Shown piece by piece: positions 1-10,149 of a DNA stretch of 64,000 bases. The translations under genes were made by a program, and so were the position numbers. Positions within the stretch are counted from its first letter, which is position 1. Every line of letters begins with the position of its first letter. Source of the DNA: Cladorhizidae sp. MBARI D1340-BT2 (Eukaryota > Porifera > Demospongiae > Poecilosclerida > Cladorhizidae); assembly GCA_028752905.1 (NCBI GenBank), contig JAQNBH010000014.1:1971993-2035992 (forward strand). The letters are read 5' to 3'. A model generated the notes under the pieces. That model saw only the letters and a list, made by a program, of their open reading frames with translations, made no database searches and had not been told where the DNA came from.

Positions 1-1300
1 AAACCTTCATCTCTTCCCTCCTCTCCTCTAGCTTCCTCCACCCCATATCTCCCCGTATTGCCACTCCTGCTACTGTATCACTTGCCCCCAACAGTCTCCT
101 ACCCACTCTCATCTGTGCTGACTCCAACTTCTTGCGAGCATTCCGTCCTCCTGTCCACCACACTTCGGCTGCATGCTCCATACTGGGTCGCGCTAGAAGC
201 TCCCACACCATTCTTCCTCTGTCTACTTCCACCTGCCCATTCACTCTACTCATCCATATTACCTTTCCAACCCACTCTTCTGCCTTCTTTGTCATCTTCT
301 CTAACTGAACATTACCCCTTAGCTTCCTATCAAACCATATTCCTAAGTACTTGAATTCTTTGACCTCTTCCAATATCTCCTCACCAATCCCCCAATGCAC
401 TTCTGCTTCCTTCTTCCCTACTACCATGATCTTGCTCTTCTTGCTATTAAATTTCATCTTCCACCTTAACACATACGCCTGTACCACATCCAACATAGCT
501 TGCAATTCCACCCCTGAGTAAGCCAGAAGAACAACATCATCTGCATGCATGAGTGCCCCACACCAGCAGCCTTCCACTTTAACTCTAGCTCAGCTCTCTC
601 CAATTCCTCTGCCATTCCCATCAAATATATATTGAAAAGAAGTGGAGGCAAAGGACATCCCTGCCTAAGTCCATTCTCCACAGTGAACCACCTTGACCTC
701 CTTCCATTCAATATCACCGTCATCTCCAACCCACTATACAATCCTACACATGTCCTCACAAGTTTCTCTTCTACTCCATACTGCCTCAACTTCTGCCCAC
801 AGTCCCTCCCTCCACACACTGTCATATGTCTTACTTATATCCAGGAAAGCCATTTTTTCTCGCTCTTCCTCACTTCACAAACTCCTCTTAACACCAACTA
901 CTGGTCTGACATCTCCTCTGTCTCCTAAATCCTCCTTGTGCTTCCGTCAAAATCCTATCTGCAGTGAAAACTCCCAACCTCCTTGCCAACACTCTCACTA
1001 ACACCTTCACCACACTACAACACAATGAAATTCCCCTACTTCGTCCTCGTCACCATCCTTGTGGAGAGGTTCTAGTAAACTCCTCTTCCTGTCCACTGGG
1101 CAGCACTCAATCCTCATCACCACATTCATCACCTGCACCATCACCTCCACCAACCTTCTACCTCCATACATCAGCAACAACATTCAATCAGGGCCTGGAG
1201 CCTTTCCTCTCTTCAAACACTTCATTACCTCAACTATTTCTTCCCAACTTACTTCTTCACACATACCCCACCCACTTCTCCCATCTCTAATTCTTGTACT
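1..1300 (-). pseudogene. LINE reverse transcriptase domain, frameshifted and truncated by the window edge
   Basis: Visible family motifs, in order on the minus strand, are 'KCLKRGKAPGPD' (about 1220-1180), 'AFLDISKTYDSVW' (motif A, about 855-815), 'GLRQGCPLPPLLFNIYL' (about 670-620), 'DDVVLL' (motif C, catalytic Asp-Asp, about 545-525) and 'FKYLGI' (about 355-335). The region below 300 is the post-RT C-terminus. Several frame changes separate the motifs, and the protein continues past position 1. The reaction would be copying of element RNA into DNA at a nicked target. This copy is unlikely to work. Confidence 0.88.
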
Positions 1301-1649
1301 GTGGCATCCTCTTTTTTCCTCCCCAGCTCTTCCCAGTGTTTTGTCATCACCTCCAACACCTCGACTTCCTCCTCCACCATCCTTCCCTCATCATCTTTCA
1401 CTCCTTTTATCCTTCTCTCCTTCCTCTTTGCTCTTAAATCATTCCAAAACAGCTTACAACTAGTCCCACCCTGCTCTCTAATCTTCTCTATAGTTCTCTT
1501 CCTCAATTCCTTCTTCTCTATCCTAATAGTCTTTTTCACTTCCTTTCTTGCTTCTCTATAGTCATCTCATAGTTGTCTTAATGTGGCCTCTCTCTCCCCT
1601 CTCTTCCTGGCTTCCCTTAGCCTCTTACATTTCTCCTTCCTGACACCAA

Positions 1650-2610
1650 TTAACCACTCCACTCCACTGACCACCATCCCTCTGACCTGTCTGTAATCTT
1701 CTTCCTTCCAATTCCTTTCTCCGCTGCAGCCAAAACTTTCTCCTTCCACCTACCCCACACCTCTTCAACTATGTTTCCTCCCAACTCTTGCTCAAGCTCT
1801 CTCACCTCCTCTTCCCACCCCATGAACATTTCCTCCACTGCCTCCTGATACTCCACCCAGTCTAGCCTATTGTCAACTCTCCATTTATGTCGCTCTCTTC
1901 TCACTTGTACCTCTCTCCTACCCCACATAATTTCTCCCCAAATAATGTTATGGTCCGACCCCACATCCAGCTTGCCTGAGTCCTCAACTACCACCCTAGC
2001 TACATCCATGTCCTTACTAAACAACATATAGTCTATGACCGATTTTCTCTCCCCACATTCCCACGTCCACCTGCCCTCACAGCACTGCAACTCGTTCCCC
2101 ACAATCAGACCTCCAACCCTAACCAACTCCAACAACCACCTTCCATTACTGTTTGGGTTGTCCTCCACTCCTAGTCCAATCTTTGCATTGAAGTCCCCCA
2201 TCATAACAACATCGAACCCTTTCTCTTCATACTTCACCACATCCTTCTGCAATACCTCAAACAATACCTCCGTCTCACTCACTCTCACTCCTTCTGGGTT
2301 CACATACACTACCCCTACCATGGTTTTTCTTCTCCCCGCTCCGCTTAACTCCACCCACAGCAAACCTTCTCTTGACTTCCTCACCCTAGATTCCAAACTC
2401 TCATGCACCAGAACTCCCACACCTCCACTCGCCCGCCTGCCACCCTCTCTATTCCTGCCATACCACTCATATCCTGCCACACTCACCTCATCCTACTTCT
2501 GCAAAAATGTCTCCGCTACTCCCAGCACATCAAACTTCTTCGTTCCCAACACTACCTTAAAATCCACCTCCCTTGACCACCATCCTCTACAATTAACAAA
2601 TGCCACTCTC
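1650..2610 (-). pseudogene. LINE endonuclease domain (AP-endonuclease / EEP fold)
   Basis: This is the nicking endonuclease that would start target-primed reverse transcription. The N-terminal strand 'LRVAFVNCRGWW' with 'VLGVAETFL' lies at about 2610-2495. After a frame break come 'MMGDFNAKIG' (Asp-Asn catalytic pair) and, toward the end, 'GSDHNIIW' (the Ser-Asp-His motif of the family). The open part from 2486 to 1650 is 278 residues. The acidic C-terminal stretch leads into the linker before the reverse transcriptase. The main catalytic landmarks are visible, but the break between 2486 and 2493 means the copy is not intact. Confidence 0.88.
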
Positions 2611-3260
2611 AACCGCCCAGTTTCCACATCTTTGGTCCCTCTCCCAACCCCCACCCTCCTCAACATACTCTTTGCTTGGGTTTGTTCATGCTCATTGACA
2701 TCTTTGCTTTGGCCAGCAGGTGCTCCTTCCCTGGATGAATCCCCTCCCGGTGCTCCCCCACCTGACGGTTCTTGCCTCTCTCGATCCCTCTCTGTGTTGT
2801 TGTCCACCAGCGATTCTCCCCCTGACAACCCACATGTACCAAATCGCAGTAGATACGTTCCCCTTGACTTTTCCTCCTGGCCTCCATCCACTCCCCCCCC
2901 TCGCTCCACCACCCTTTTGCAATCAGACTTCTTTCCCAGCGTGCCTTCTCCTGTTGTTTCACTTGCTGGCGATTCTTCATATGCCGATGCTGATACATCC
3001 CTTGCTCCATATATACTCCATTTCCCCCCAGACTCTCTTTCCTCCTCTTGTATCTTCCTGTCTTTCTCATGATAAATGGCCTCCCCACCAGTTTGTTCAA
3101 GACCTCCTGAAAATTTTCTTCGTCCCTCTTCTTTATATCCTGATCTATATTCCTCCATCCTTGTCCGTCCTTCACCAACTTTGCTTGTCCTGTTTCCTTT
3201 ACCACCTTCTCAGCTTTATCTTTCTTACCCACTTCCTCTACCACCCCCTTGGCCTGCTTC

Positions 3261-3671
3261 CTGTTCCCTCGAGTCCTTCTTCCGCCATCACCTGCTCTAA
3301 CTTCCTCCCTAAGACTTCAATTCTTCTCTGTTCATTATTATGTGTTCAAAGTACGAGTTCTTTCTAGCGCTGAAAATGTTTGTTTTTGCCCAAAAGTGTT
3401 GATATATAATGTGTCTGCAGGTTGAGTTTCAAGTTTCAGAGTACATGTATCAGAAGATATATACACTTCACGTTCGCGAATCGAAAGACTGGTCCGTGGC
3501 CAACCCCAAATACCAATTTCACGTAACAGTCATTTGCGCAATGAATTGACCAGGCGGGGGTGTAGTGCGCACCTGGAAAGGCGAGCACTTTTTTTTTGCT
3601 TTTGAAACGTCACTTCCCAAGAATTGCTGGATTCTGTAGGTGAGGGTAGCGCACCTTGCTATCAATTGAAA
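3261..3671. other. Spacer between LINE and Mutator-like gene; no gene seen
   Basis: There is no coding signal that I can assign. The stretch probably contains the 5' end of the LINE (on the minus strand) and the upstream part of the Mutator-like element that starts coding near 3672. I found no inverted partner for it near 34,700-35,060. Confidence 0.4.
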
Positions 3672-3935
3672 ATGTCTGAAGAGAGGCCAGTTACAGTGGT
3701 GACCCTAACCAGGAAGAAATTGGGTTCGTTCAGCTTCTTCTGGGGTGTTGCTACAGGATCTACTGGCTCCACTTCTTGGACTAGAGGGGTGTTGTGGAAT
3801 AACTGTGTAAAGGTAATGACTCGGATAAGCTTAGACAGATCATAGAAAGTAGTAATAAGTGTATTCAATGTGTAGTCAAGCTCCCTTACAACTGAAGAAA
3901 TTTTTTTCCCACGGGCAGGCATGGTGTCATATTTT
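3672..3935 (+). pseudogene. Mutator-like transposase, part 1 of 3 (N-terminus)
   Basis: The stretch starts with ATG at 3672 ('MSEERPVTVVTLTRKK'), with a basic, Thr/Ser-rich lead. A second frame near 3820-3900 gives 'LRQIIESSNKCIQC', which resembles the leucine/cysteine segment ahead of the zinc-binding part in Mutator-like transposases of the PF20700 type. It is cut at 3935 by the Merlin element; 3928-3935 is the left copy of its target duplication. Coding sequence of the same family resumes at 6143. There are frameshifts, so it is a relic. The assignment rests mainly on its continuity with parts 2 and 3. Confidence 0.6.
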
Positions 3936-4013
3936 GGATCAAGTGTCGTTTACGACTCCAGCCATCAAAAAATTCGTGCGCGTTTTTTTAAGTTTACGCA
4001 CGCGCGTTTTGGG
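3936..4013. repeat. Merlin left terminal inverted repeat
   Basis: This 78-bp repeat is identical in inverse orientation to 6057-6134. Confidence 0.95.
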
Positions 4014-4122
4014 TGTTAAAATTTTTTTTTTAAAAATTTTATTATTATATTTTTTTACCGTGCCGCGTTTTTAAAAGTTGACGCACGGGCGGGGGTACAC
4101 GTGGGAATTGAATTTTTTTTTT

Positions 4123-4242
4123 GGCATTGCAGCTGATTTGGAGGGGATAGTCTTTTTTCATGAAATATCATCCAAATAAAAATATCTGCATTGCAGCTGA
4201 TTTGGAGGGGGTAGCCTTTTTTGATGAAATATCATCCAAAAA
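4123..4242. repeat. Tandem duplication of about 67 bp inside Merlin
   Basis: Two copies start with gcattgcagctgatttggag at about 4123 and 4190 and both run to atgaaatatcatccaaa. The two differ at a few bases. They are non-coding and lie 3' of the transposase. Confidence 0.85.
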
Positions 4243-4278
4243 AAAAAATCAAATAAATAATAATACAATCAAACAGGG

Positions 4279-4447
4279 AATGCAGCCTCAGTATAATGGG
4301 ATCTTTGCCATCAGGGTTGGGGACGAGCCATTTCCCTAGTCATCGCATGAACTTTTTAACTTTTTAACTTTAGGTATGGCATGTTGTTCTCTGTCATATG
4401 TAATTTTAATAAATAAAAATAAATTAAAAAATTAAAAAATCAAAAAA
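4279..4447 (+). mobile_element. Short retroposed insert with 12-bp target duplication
   Basis: The segment is flanked by the direct repeat aatcaaacaggg (4267-4278 and 4448-4459). It ends in an A-rich, AATAAA-containing tail (about 4410-4447). This structure fits a 5'-truncated LINE or a SINE inserted on the plus strand. The 5' part (aatgcagcctcagtataatggg) is not recognisable as a tRNA-derived head, so a LINE 3' tail is more likely. Confidence 0.7.
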
Positions 4448-4459
4448 AATCAAACAGGG

Positions 4460-5420
4460 TATATTGGGTTTTAATTTCTGTTAAAATGTTATTGTAAGTT
4501 AAAGCTACAGTTGGTCCGTTTCTCTCCCGCCACATAAACTCATCCAGGTAGGATGGGAGCTGGTGGCGATGCACTCCTTTCATCCTCTTTAGCTTCACCT
4601 TCACCTGCACAATAATATAATAATAATTGTTGTTAAATTTTTTTTTTTTTATTGTAAAAAAAAAAATTATGTTCCACAAACCATACCCTGTTCCAATATG
4701 ATTCAATATTTTGGGTGTGCACACCCGTACTCTGATCCACAAACTCAATCGAGTCGTTCACAGTTTCATGTGCCACAATCCCAGGCAGAGTAGCCACCTG
4801 CCTATAGGCTGCCCACTGGTCAGAATAGATTATCGATCCAGGTGCAGCATGGGCCTGGATAATGGGTAGCAAGGTGGCTGCATCCCTCTTATCCACAACT
4901 TGCATGTAACCTAAATAAATTTCATTGAATTAAAATCTTTGAAATAGGCACAATACGTTTATCAAGTGTACCAAGAGCAGGCGTATGCACCGTGTCAACC
5001 ATCCCAAAAATCCAAGTCTCCTTAGTAGGTGGGCGGCCTCTATGATGCTAAACAGTCAATACCAAAAGTGATCATCCATTCAAGTATATCAATGTTACAG
5101 TGATACCTTCGGTTTTTGCGTGAACTGTGACTCGTCTATTTGAATAACGGATCAAACACCACCAAGCACAATCTGTGTTCGACATAGTGCTGCAGAGCAC
5201 ACTTCCCTCAGCCACTGGTACACATTTATTGCACTTTTCTTGCTGCAGCCAGACTCATCTGCTGCATCCAATACAGGGTACTGTCTCACCCACCAATATA
5301 TCAATAGGAGCCATGTCTGAAGGACCATGTGCGATTTGGAGAAAAAACTCCCATGCCGAATTGAAGAGATTTACAACTAGGGCATGCCCAAGTTTTGCCA
5401 TCCTTCAGGTCGCTTTTTTC
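4460..5420 (-). pseudogene. Merlin transposase (ISXO2 / IS1595-like DDE family)
   Basis: Read on the minus strand from about 5420, the stretch shows a Cys-X2-Cys segment followed by 'RTWSFRHGS', then 'SKKSAINVYQWLREVC', 'IQIDESQF' (first catalytic Asp, about 5130), 'GRPPTKETWIFGMVDT' (about 5035-4990), 'IIYSDQWAAY' (second Asp, about 4835) and 'HTQNIESYWNR' (the usual Asn/Glu third-site region, about 4700). A likely intron (about 4605-4680, rich in A/T runs) joins this to 'KVKLKRMKGVHRHQLPSYL'. These are the landmarks of ISXO2-like transposases in order. A stop and frame changes around 5160-5330 suggest the copy is dead or that an intron was missed. Confidence 0.88.
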
Positions 5421-5712
5421 CCTCATCACCATTGAAGTACTACACCTATACATGGGTATAACATAGTATAATAATTATGTGATGTCTTATAACATAGTAT
5501 TATAATTATGTGATGTCTTATCTGGAACATGAAAAAGATAGACTTTATCTTACCTGGAACATGAAAAATCAATTGCTAGTAGACCTTACTGTTCAGATAG
5601 CCCATAACCTCTTCAGTAGTTCCAAACGCAGCAGGAGCAATGGACCTCAGTATTGCCATAATGATGCAGCATTTCCCACGTGTACCCCCGCCCGTGCGTC
5701 AACTTTAAAAAA

Positions 5713-6056
5713 TGCAAAAAATAAATAAAAATAAATAAGTGATGGAGGAGGTGGGTGAGTGTGTTATGTATTGGGTAGGGAAGTGGTGGCAGAGGAGAAA
5801 GGAATTGTTGTATGGTCAGCTGAGGAATGATCTTTGGTCCACTCCTGTCCCCCCCTTCCTGAGCAGCGGGACACTCGTAACTTAATATTGTGGATAATTT
5901 TATTAATTAAGTTACTGTTGACTTCTTTTTAAAATATAGATTGTTATTAGGTTAGTTACTAAATAGTTTCACACTGTGCTGTATTATATATGTGATGGCC
6001 TTAACAGGCTCAGCAATAGCAACATTAAATCATAAAAATAAAAATAAATTAAAAAC
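5713..6056 (+). mobile_element. LINE 3' fragment nested in the right arm of Merlin
   Basis: This segment interrupts the right inverted repeat of Merlin. It reads on the plus strand as a LINE-like C-terminus ('YWVGKWWQRRKELLYGQLRNDL'-type residues, about 5770-5835), then a stop and about 200 bp of untranslated sequence ending in an A-rich tail (cataaaaataaaaataaatt). AT-rich sequence of the form aaataaaaataaat flanks both sides and may be the target duplication. Whether it belongs to the LINE at the left edge cannot be tested, because that element's 3' end is outside the window. Confidence 0.6.
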
Positions 6057-6134
6057 CCCAAAACGCGCGTGCGTAAACTTAAAAAAACGCGCACGAATTT
6101 TTTGATGGCTGGAGTCGTAAACGACACTTGATCC
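6057..6134. repeat. Merlin right terminal inverted repeat
   Basis: This is the inverse copy of 3936-4013 and is followed directly by the second CATATTTT (6135-6142). Confidence 0.95.
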
Positions 6135-6142
6135 CATATTTT

Positions 6143-6461
6143 TTTAGTTTTTGTTCAAGTTGTGGTAACACTAAAGATATCTCAAACCCTGTATCTGTAG
6201 AAGCCCCTTCTTTGAACATCCAGTCATACTGGGTGCTCGCATTGATGGAATTAGTCATTCTGGTCTGGATGACATCACTGCAGTCATGGATATGTTGCCC
6301 CCTCTTAGTTCCACCATTTTTTTGGTGCTTTTTTGGTATATGGAATATACCAAGACAGTGATAAATGCAGTCACACAAATTATTATGTTGGATGCCGCTC
6401 ATAGGTTACATGACATGATTTTTATGGGGTTGGGCATGAAGACATCATTGATGTTAGTGTT
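6143..6461 (+). pseudogene. Mutator-like transposase, part 2 of 3
   Basis: The coding sequence interrupted by Merlin resumes here: 'FCSSCGNT', then 'ILGARIDGISHSGLDDIT', 'VMDMLPPLSS', 'DAAHRLHDM' and finally 'EDIIDVSV' ending at 6461. The order (Cys pair, arginine helix, 'MxMPPP'-type motif, Asp-Ala-rich helix, strand before the first catalytic Asp) is that of PF20700 Mutator-like transposases and matches the copies at 17,816-15,965 and 30,600-29,170. Small frameshifts are present. The next codons of the protein are found at 33,732, after the 27-kb insertion. Confidence 0.8.
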
Positions 6462-6779
6462 GGGTCATTCCGTGCCAAATCACCTAGGGTTCCCAGGTGA
6501 CCCTCTCAGATTTTGATGAAACTTCATCAAAATGTTCATTTATACAAATAATGAACACACAAAATAAATTAGGTCTGGAGTCCGAGGCATTTTGAAGCTA
6601 CGCCCGCCTGGAAAATATGCCATGCCCACATTTTCGGTGTCATCAGCAGTTTCTTGTTATTTTGAGAAGCTTGTATTTTTATTGGAAAAGGATATATACG
6701 AAGCTGAAAGTTGGTACCCTGGGTAATTTATACTCGATCATTCCAAATGCCATCAAAAGCAGGGTATCTTACTTTGTTT
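6462..6779. repeat. Left inverted repeat of the 27-kb insertion
   Basis: It begins GGGTCATTCCGTGCCAAAT and pairs with 33408-33727. Shared blocks include aggtgaccctctcagattt, atgaacacacaaaataaatt and caaaagcagggtatcttac. Weaker similarity may continue to about 6840. Confidence 0.92.
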
Positions 6780-6861
6780 TATGGTTAGGGGCATATCAAA
6801 ACACATGTTTTGCTGGAAAAACCGATTTTTAAATTACATTTTTCATGTTTGCCTAGTGGCT

Positions 6862-9800
6862 ATATGTGATAGGATCTGAGAAAAGGGGTCTTAGGCAGAG
6901 AAAAATGGTTTTGTGCTATGACCAAAATAAGCTCAAAGTTATAGTTAGACAATTTTTATTTTTTTGTACTACAAGCATCTGCCACCTTTCCTTTACCTTT
7001 GTGTGAAGTCTGAAGGCTCCTGCTTGCTTTTTTGTATGCAAGTGTGGGGTTAGAAGATTGGTGGTCAAGAAGCTTGCTACGCGTGTAACGGAATTGGGTT
7101 AAAAAAATATATATAAAAAATAAATTAAAAAAATAAATAATAAATAAAAAATTAATAAAAAAAGTTGCAATGTAACGCGGAGAAAATACTGCCCGCGTAT
7201 ACGGAAATACGGGAAACCCCCTCAAAATGGGGGGATTTCCTAGCTGCTATAGACCGCGTGTTTAACAAGCGAACAAAGGAATGGCTTCATGAAGTGCACA
7301 GGAAGCCATTAATTCCTTAATGAAATTCTCTCTTGGAGAGACCAGCAGTCTCTCCTAGAAGTCATTGATGACTATTTTACCTCAAACTATGATTGTGATA
7401 GTGACAGTGACTCAGAGAACGAACAAGCAGGTATAATACATAATACATATATACACTATTAGACAATACAAAAGAATAATAATTAATGGATGCATTTATT
7501 TGTAGGTAATGTGGTTGATGCTGACAGACTTGAGCCACCTCATAGTGAAACTGAAGGGAGTGATGATGATCTGGAGGGCGTTCGAGAGCTGACCAATGAC
7601 GAACAGGTCCAGGAAGCAATGATGCAGTTGTCTGCAGTTTCATCAGTGGGTTTTGAAGTTCGAGACGTGGACACTCAAGAAGAAGAGCTAGTGACCCAGT
7701 TTATGACTAGTGGCTGTGGCTGCTCACAGTTCAATGGCAAAGAGTGCTCCATCCAGTTCACTAATGAGCATGTGTCGCAAGCACGAGGACGCTGTCTGGA
7801 ACTATCCCGTAATGAACTGGATATGGTCCTTCTTGGTCAGTTACAGGCATTCTCCATCAGTGAAGATGAGGTTCATCGTTGGCCATATCTTGCTGGGACG
7901 GAAAGGATGAAATTGCACTGCAACTACAGTCATCATGGCAAGCCAGTCTGCTTTAAGTTCTTTCTGTTAGTGAATGCCATAGGAAAGAAAAGAATGAGAA
8001 ATTTGACTAAGCACTTCCAGGAAAATGGATTAGTTCCAAGAATCCATGGCAATGTGCACAAACATCCAAAACATTCGCTATCCATGGACGACATAGAGAG
8101 TGTTGTCAGGTTCCTCCTAAGTTATGTTGAGCAACATGGGCTTCTCCTTCCTGGCAGAGTTCCTGGCTATAGTCGTAGCGACATCAAGCTTCTGCCATCC
8201 AGTTCATCCAAACGAGGAATTTGGAAATCATATAAAAGTGCTGTAGCTTTAGCAACAATACAAACTGTTGCTTACAGTACATTTTGCAGACTGTGGAGAG
8301 AGCTACTGCCATCCATCATTGTGATGAAGCCCATGTCTGACTTGTGCTGGCATTGCCAGCAAAATAGCACTGCAATTCTCCGTGCAACTAACTGCTCTGA
8401 AAATGAAAAGACAAAAACAATACAGGTTGCAGAAGAACACCTAAGAGTGGTACGTATGGAGAGAGCACTTTACAAAAATACCTGCCAAGAGTGCGAACAC
8501 TCAGTTCGAACCCATTTCTCAGTCAATAGTGAGTTTCAGGCACCACCTCCATCTTCACGAATTCCTGCAAACACAATGGACATTAAAGTGCACTATAGTT
8601 TTGACTATGCCCAACAAGTGCATTTTCCCTCAGATCCACTTCAACCAGGACCAATTTACTTTCTAACCCCAAGAAAATGTGCTGTTTTTGGCGTTAATTG
8701 TGAGGCCTTACCTCGGCAAGTTAACTTTCTCTCTGATGAGGCAGGTGACTGTGGTAATGGAGCCAACACCGTAGTCAGCCAACTCCACTACTACTTTGAA
8801 AACCACGGTTTTGGCGAAAAGGAAGTTTACTTGCACGCTGACAACTGTACATGACAAAACAAGAACAACTGTATGGTACAGTACCTTGCCTGGCGTGCAC
8901 TGACAAACAAACACAGCAAAATCACCCTCTCATTTCTCGTGGTTGGTCACACCAAATTTTCCCCCGATTGGTGTTTTGGACTGTTCAAGCGCCTGTATCG
9001 AAGGTCAAAAGTTGGCAAATTAAGTGACATTGCAAAGGTCGTGAATGACTCAGCACAGTGCAACATAGCACAGCTAGTATCAAACGAGGACGGAAGTATT
9101 GTAGTGCCAACTTACAACTGGACAAATTTCTTTGCTCCACACTTGAAAAAGATCATCGGCATCAAAAAGTTGCATCATTTGCATTTTACATCGCTTGAGC
9201 CTGGTGTTTGCTATGTGAAAGAGAGAGCTGATACACAACAAACTCAGATTTAGCTATTGAAGTCATATTGGATGCCTGATGGGAGTGAGCTTCCTTCCAT
9301 CATTGAACCAAAAGGCTTGTCTCCTGAACGACAGTGGTATTTACACGATCAAATCGGCCCTTTCTGCCCAGAGAATGACAGGAATATTACTTGCCCTTTT
9401 CCAACAGTTCCCAAACCGATCAGCAGGCAAGCAACCCCTGATCCTGGAAATGCCATCACAGCAAGTAACAGCCCTCCAGCAAAGCGTGCTAGGGTGGGTC
9501 GAACCAAGAAAACAGCACACAACAGCAGATCCTGCCCTAACAAAGAAATATAATCTAATAATTGTTATTATATCAGACATCTATATCTATCCTACACTAG
9601 ACACCTTTATGGCTATTCTGACGTTATAGTTATCATTAGAGAGCTAACTCTAATCTATTTATCTAACTTTTATCCTTGTTTTATTGACTAACAAACACAG
9701 CAAACACAGCTTGTATTATTGTTACTCGTACTTCCATTGATCTAAACGTCTAAAAGTTACCTTTTCTGTTGCACAAGCTTTATCCAAGAATAGCGCGTTG

Positions 9801-10148
9801 TGCGTTGTCCTATCAGCAAAGAAATGTTTCTTTTCCACCTTCGCGAAGCAGCTCGGCCTAGCTAGTCCTCTTTCTCACACCTCTGATTTGCACTAGTTCA
9901 CACCTCGACCTTCGTGTGCGGAGGTGCACGGAAATTACTAAAACAACGCGTTTAAGATTTACAACGCGTTTTTCTCAAAATGAATGCTTCAAGCCTCTAG
10001 CATTCAGGCTTTCATAACTTTTCTTCTGAATGGAAATAAGTGATGATTTGAGTTCCAATATATAGGCATTGCTTTGTTCTTTCACCTGGTGTCAATAACT
10101 CAGTTTTTTTTGTACCTAAGACCCCTTTTCTCAGATCCTATCACATAT
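6862..10148. mobile_element. DUF7869-type DNA element with 34-bp inverted repeats
   Basis: The sequence atatgtgataggatctgaga (6862 onward, 34 bp to 6895) recurs inverted at 10115-10148 and encloses the transposase-like gene. The flank agtggctatat before 6862 also occurs in the minisatellite that begins at 10150, so the element may sit at the edge of that array. Two readings are possible: a separate 3.3-kb transposon, or the core of the GGGTCATTCC element whose right arm was pushed away by later insertions. Confidence 0.7.
7313..9553 (+). pseudogene. DUF7869-type putative DDE transposase with two in-frame stop codons
   Basis: Exon 1 (about 7313-7430) encodes an acidic tail, 'LLEVIDDYFTSNYDCDSDSD'; donor CAG|GTATAA, acceptor TTGTAG at 7505. 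Exon 2 runs from 7506. Its N-terminal half carries Cys-rich 'CGCSQFNGKEC' and later 'CWHCQ'. The core shows 'SFDYAQQVHFP', 'NFLSDEAGDCGNGANTV', 'HADNC', 'QNKNN' and 'FLVVGHTKFSPDWCFGLFK', a set seen in DUF7869 proteins of aquatic animals and thought to be an RNase-H-fold nuclease core. A TGA at 8852-8854 falls inside the HADNC..QNKNN motif where Gly is usual, and a TAG lies at 9251-9253; the frame is otherwise open to 9553 over about 720 codons. The tail is basic ('PPAKRARVGRTKK'), a likely nuclear-localisation signal. It looks recently inactivated. Confidence 0.82.
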
Positions 10149-10149
10149 C

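Larger units (their letters stand above)
1..3260 (-). mobile_element. Non-LTR retrotransposon (LINE), APE-endonuclease type, 3' end beyond the window
   Basis: Read on the minus strand, the block goes from a basic, glutamine/lysine-rich leader (about 3244-2660), through an AP-endonuclease-like domain (about 2610-1900) and a linker, into a reverse transcriptase (about 1240-430) and a C-terminal region with a typical 'GDMGWRKLEERR' stretch at the very left edge. The order is that of LINE ORF2 proteins. The frame is broken several times, so the copy is a relic. The 3' end lies outside the window. The long plus-strand open frames opposite it (for example 2035-3072) are shadows of this biased sequence. 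The clade is not certain: the C-terminus looks like Ingi/RTE/CR1-like families. Confidence 0.88.
3936..6134. mobile_element. Merlin DNA transposon, 2.2 kb, with target duplication CATATTTT
   Basis: The ends are exact inverted repeats: 3936-4013 and 6057-6134 match over 78 of 78 bases, starting GGATCAAGTGTCG. They are flanked by an 8-bp direct repeat CATATTTT (3928-3935 and 6135-6142). An 8-9-bp duplication is characteristic of Merlin, and the internal minus-strand gene is an ISXO2/IS1595-type transposase, the Merlin hallmark. The inverted repeat was probably longer: 4068-4112 pairs with 5672-5712 (acgcacgggcgggggtacac), and the right arm was later split by about 340 bp of LINE 3' sequence. 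The identical ends suggest recent movement or conversion. Confidence 0.93.

Noticed and set aside
2035..3072. 345-codon plus-strand open frame, Pro/Ser/Thr-rich
   Set aside because: It lies exactly opposite the LINE endonuclease and leader, whose family motifs are clear. The composition is a shadow of the purine-rich coding strand.
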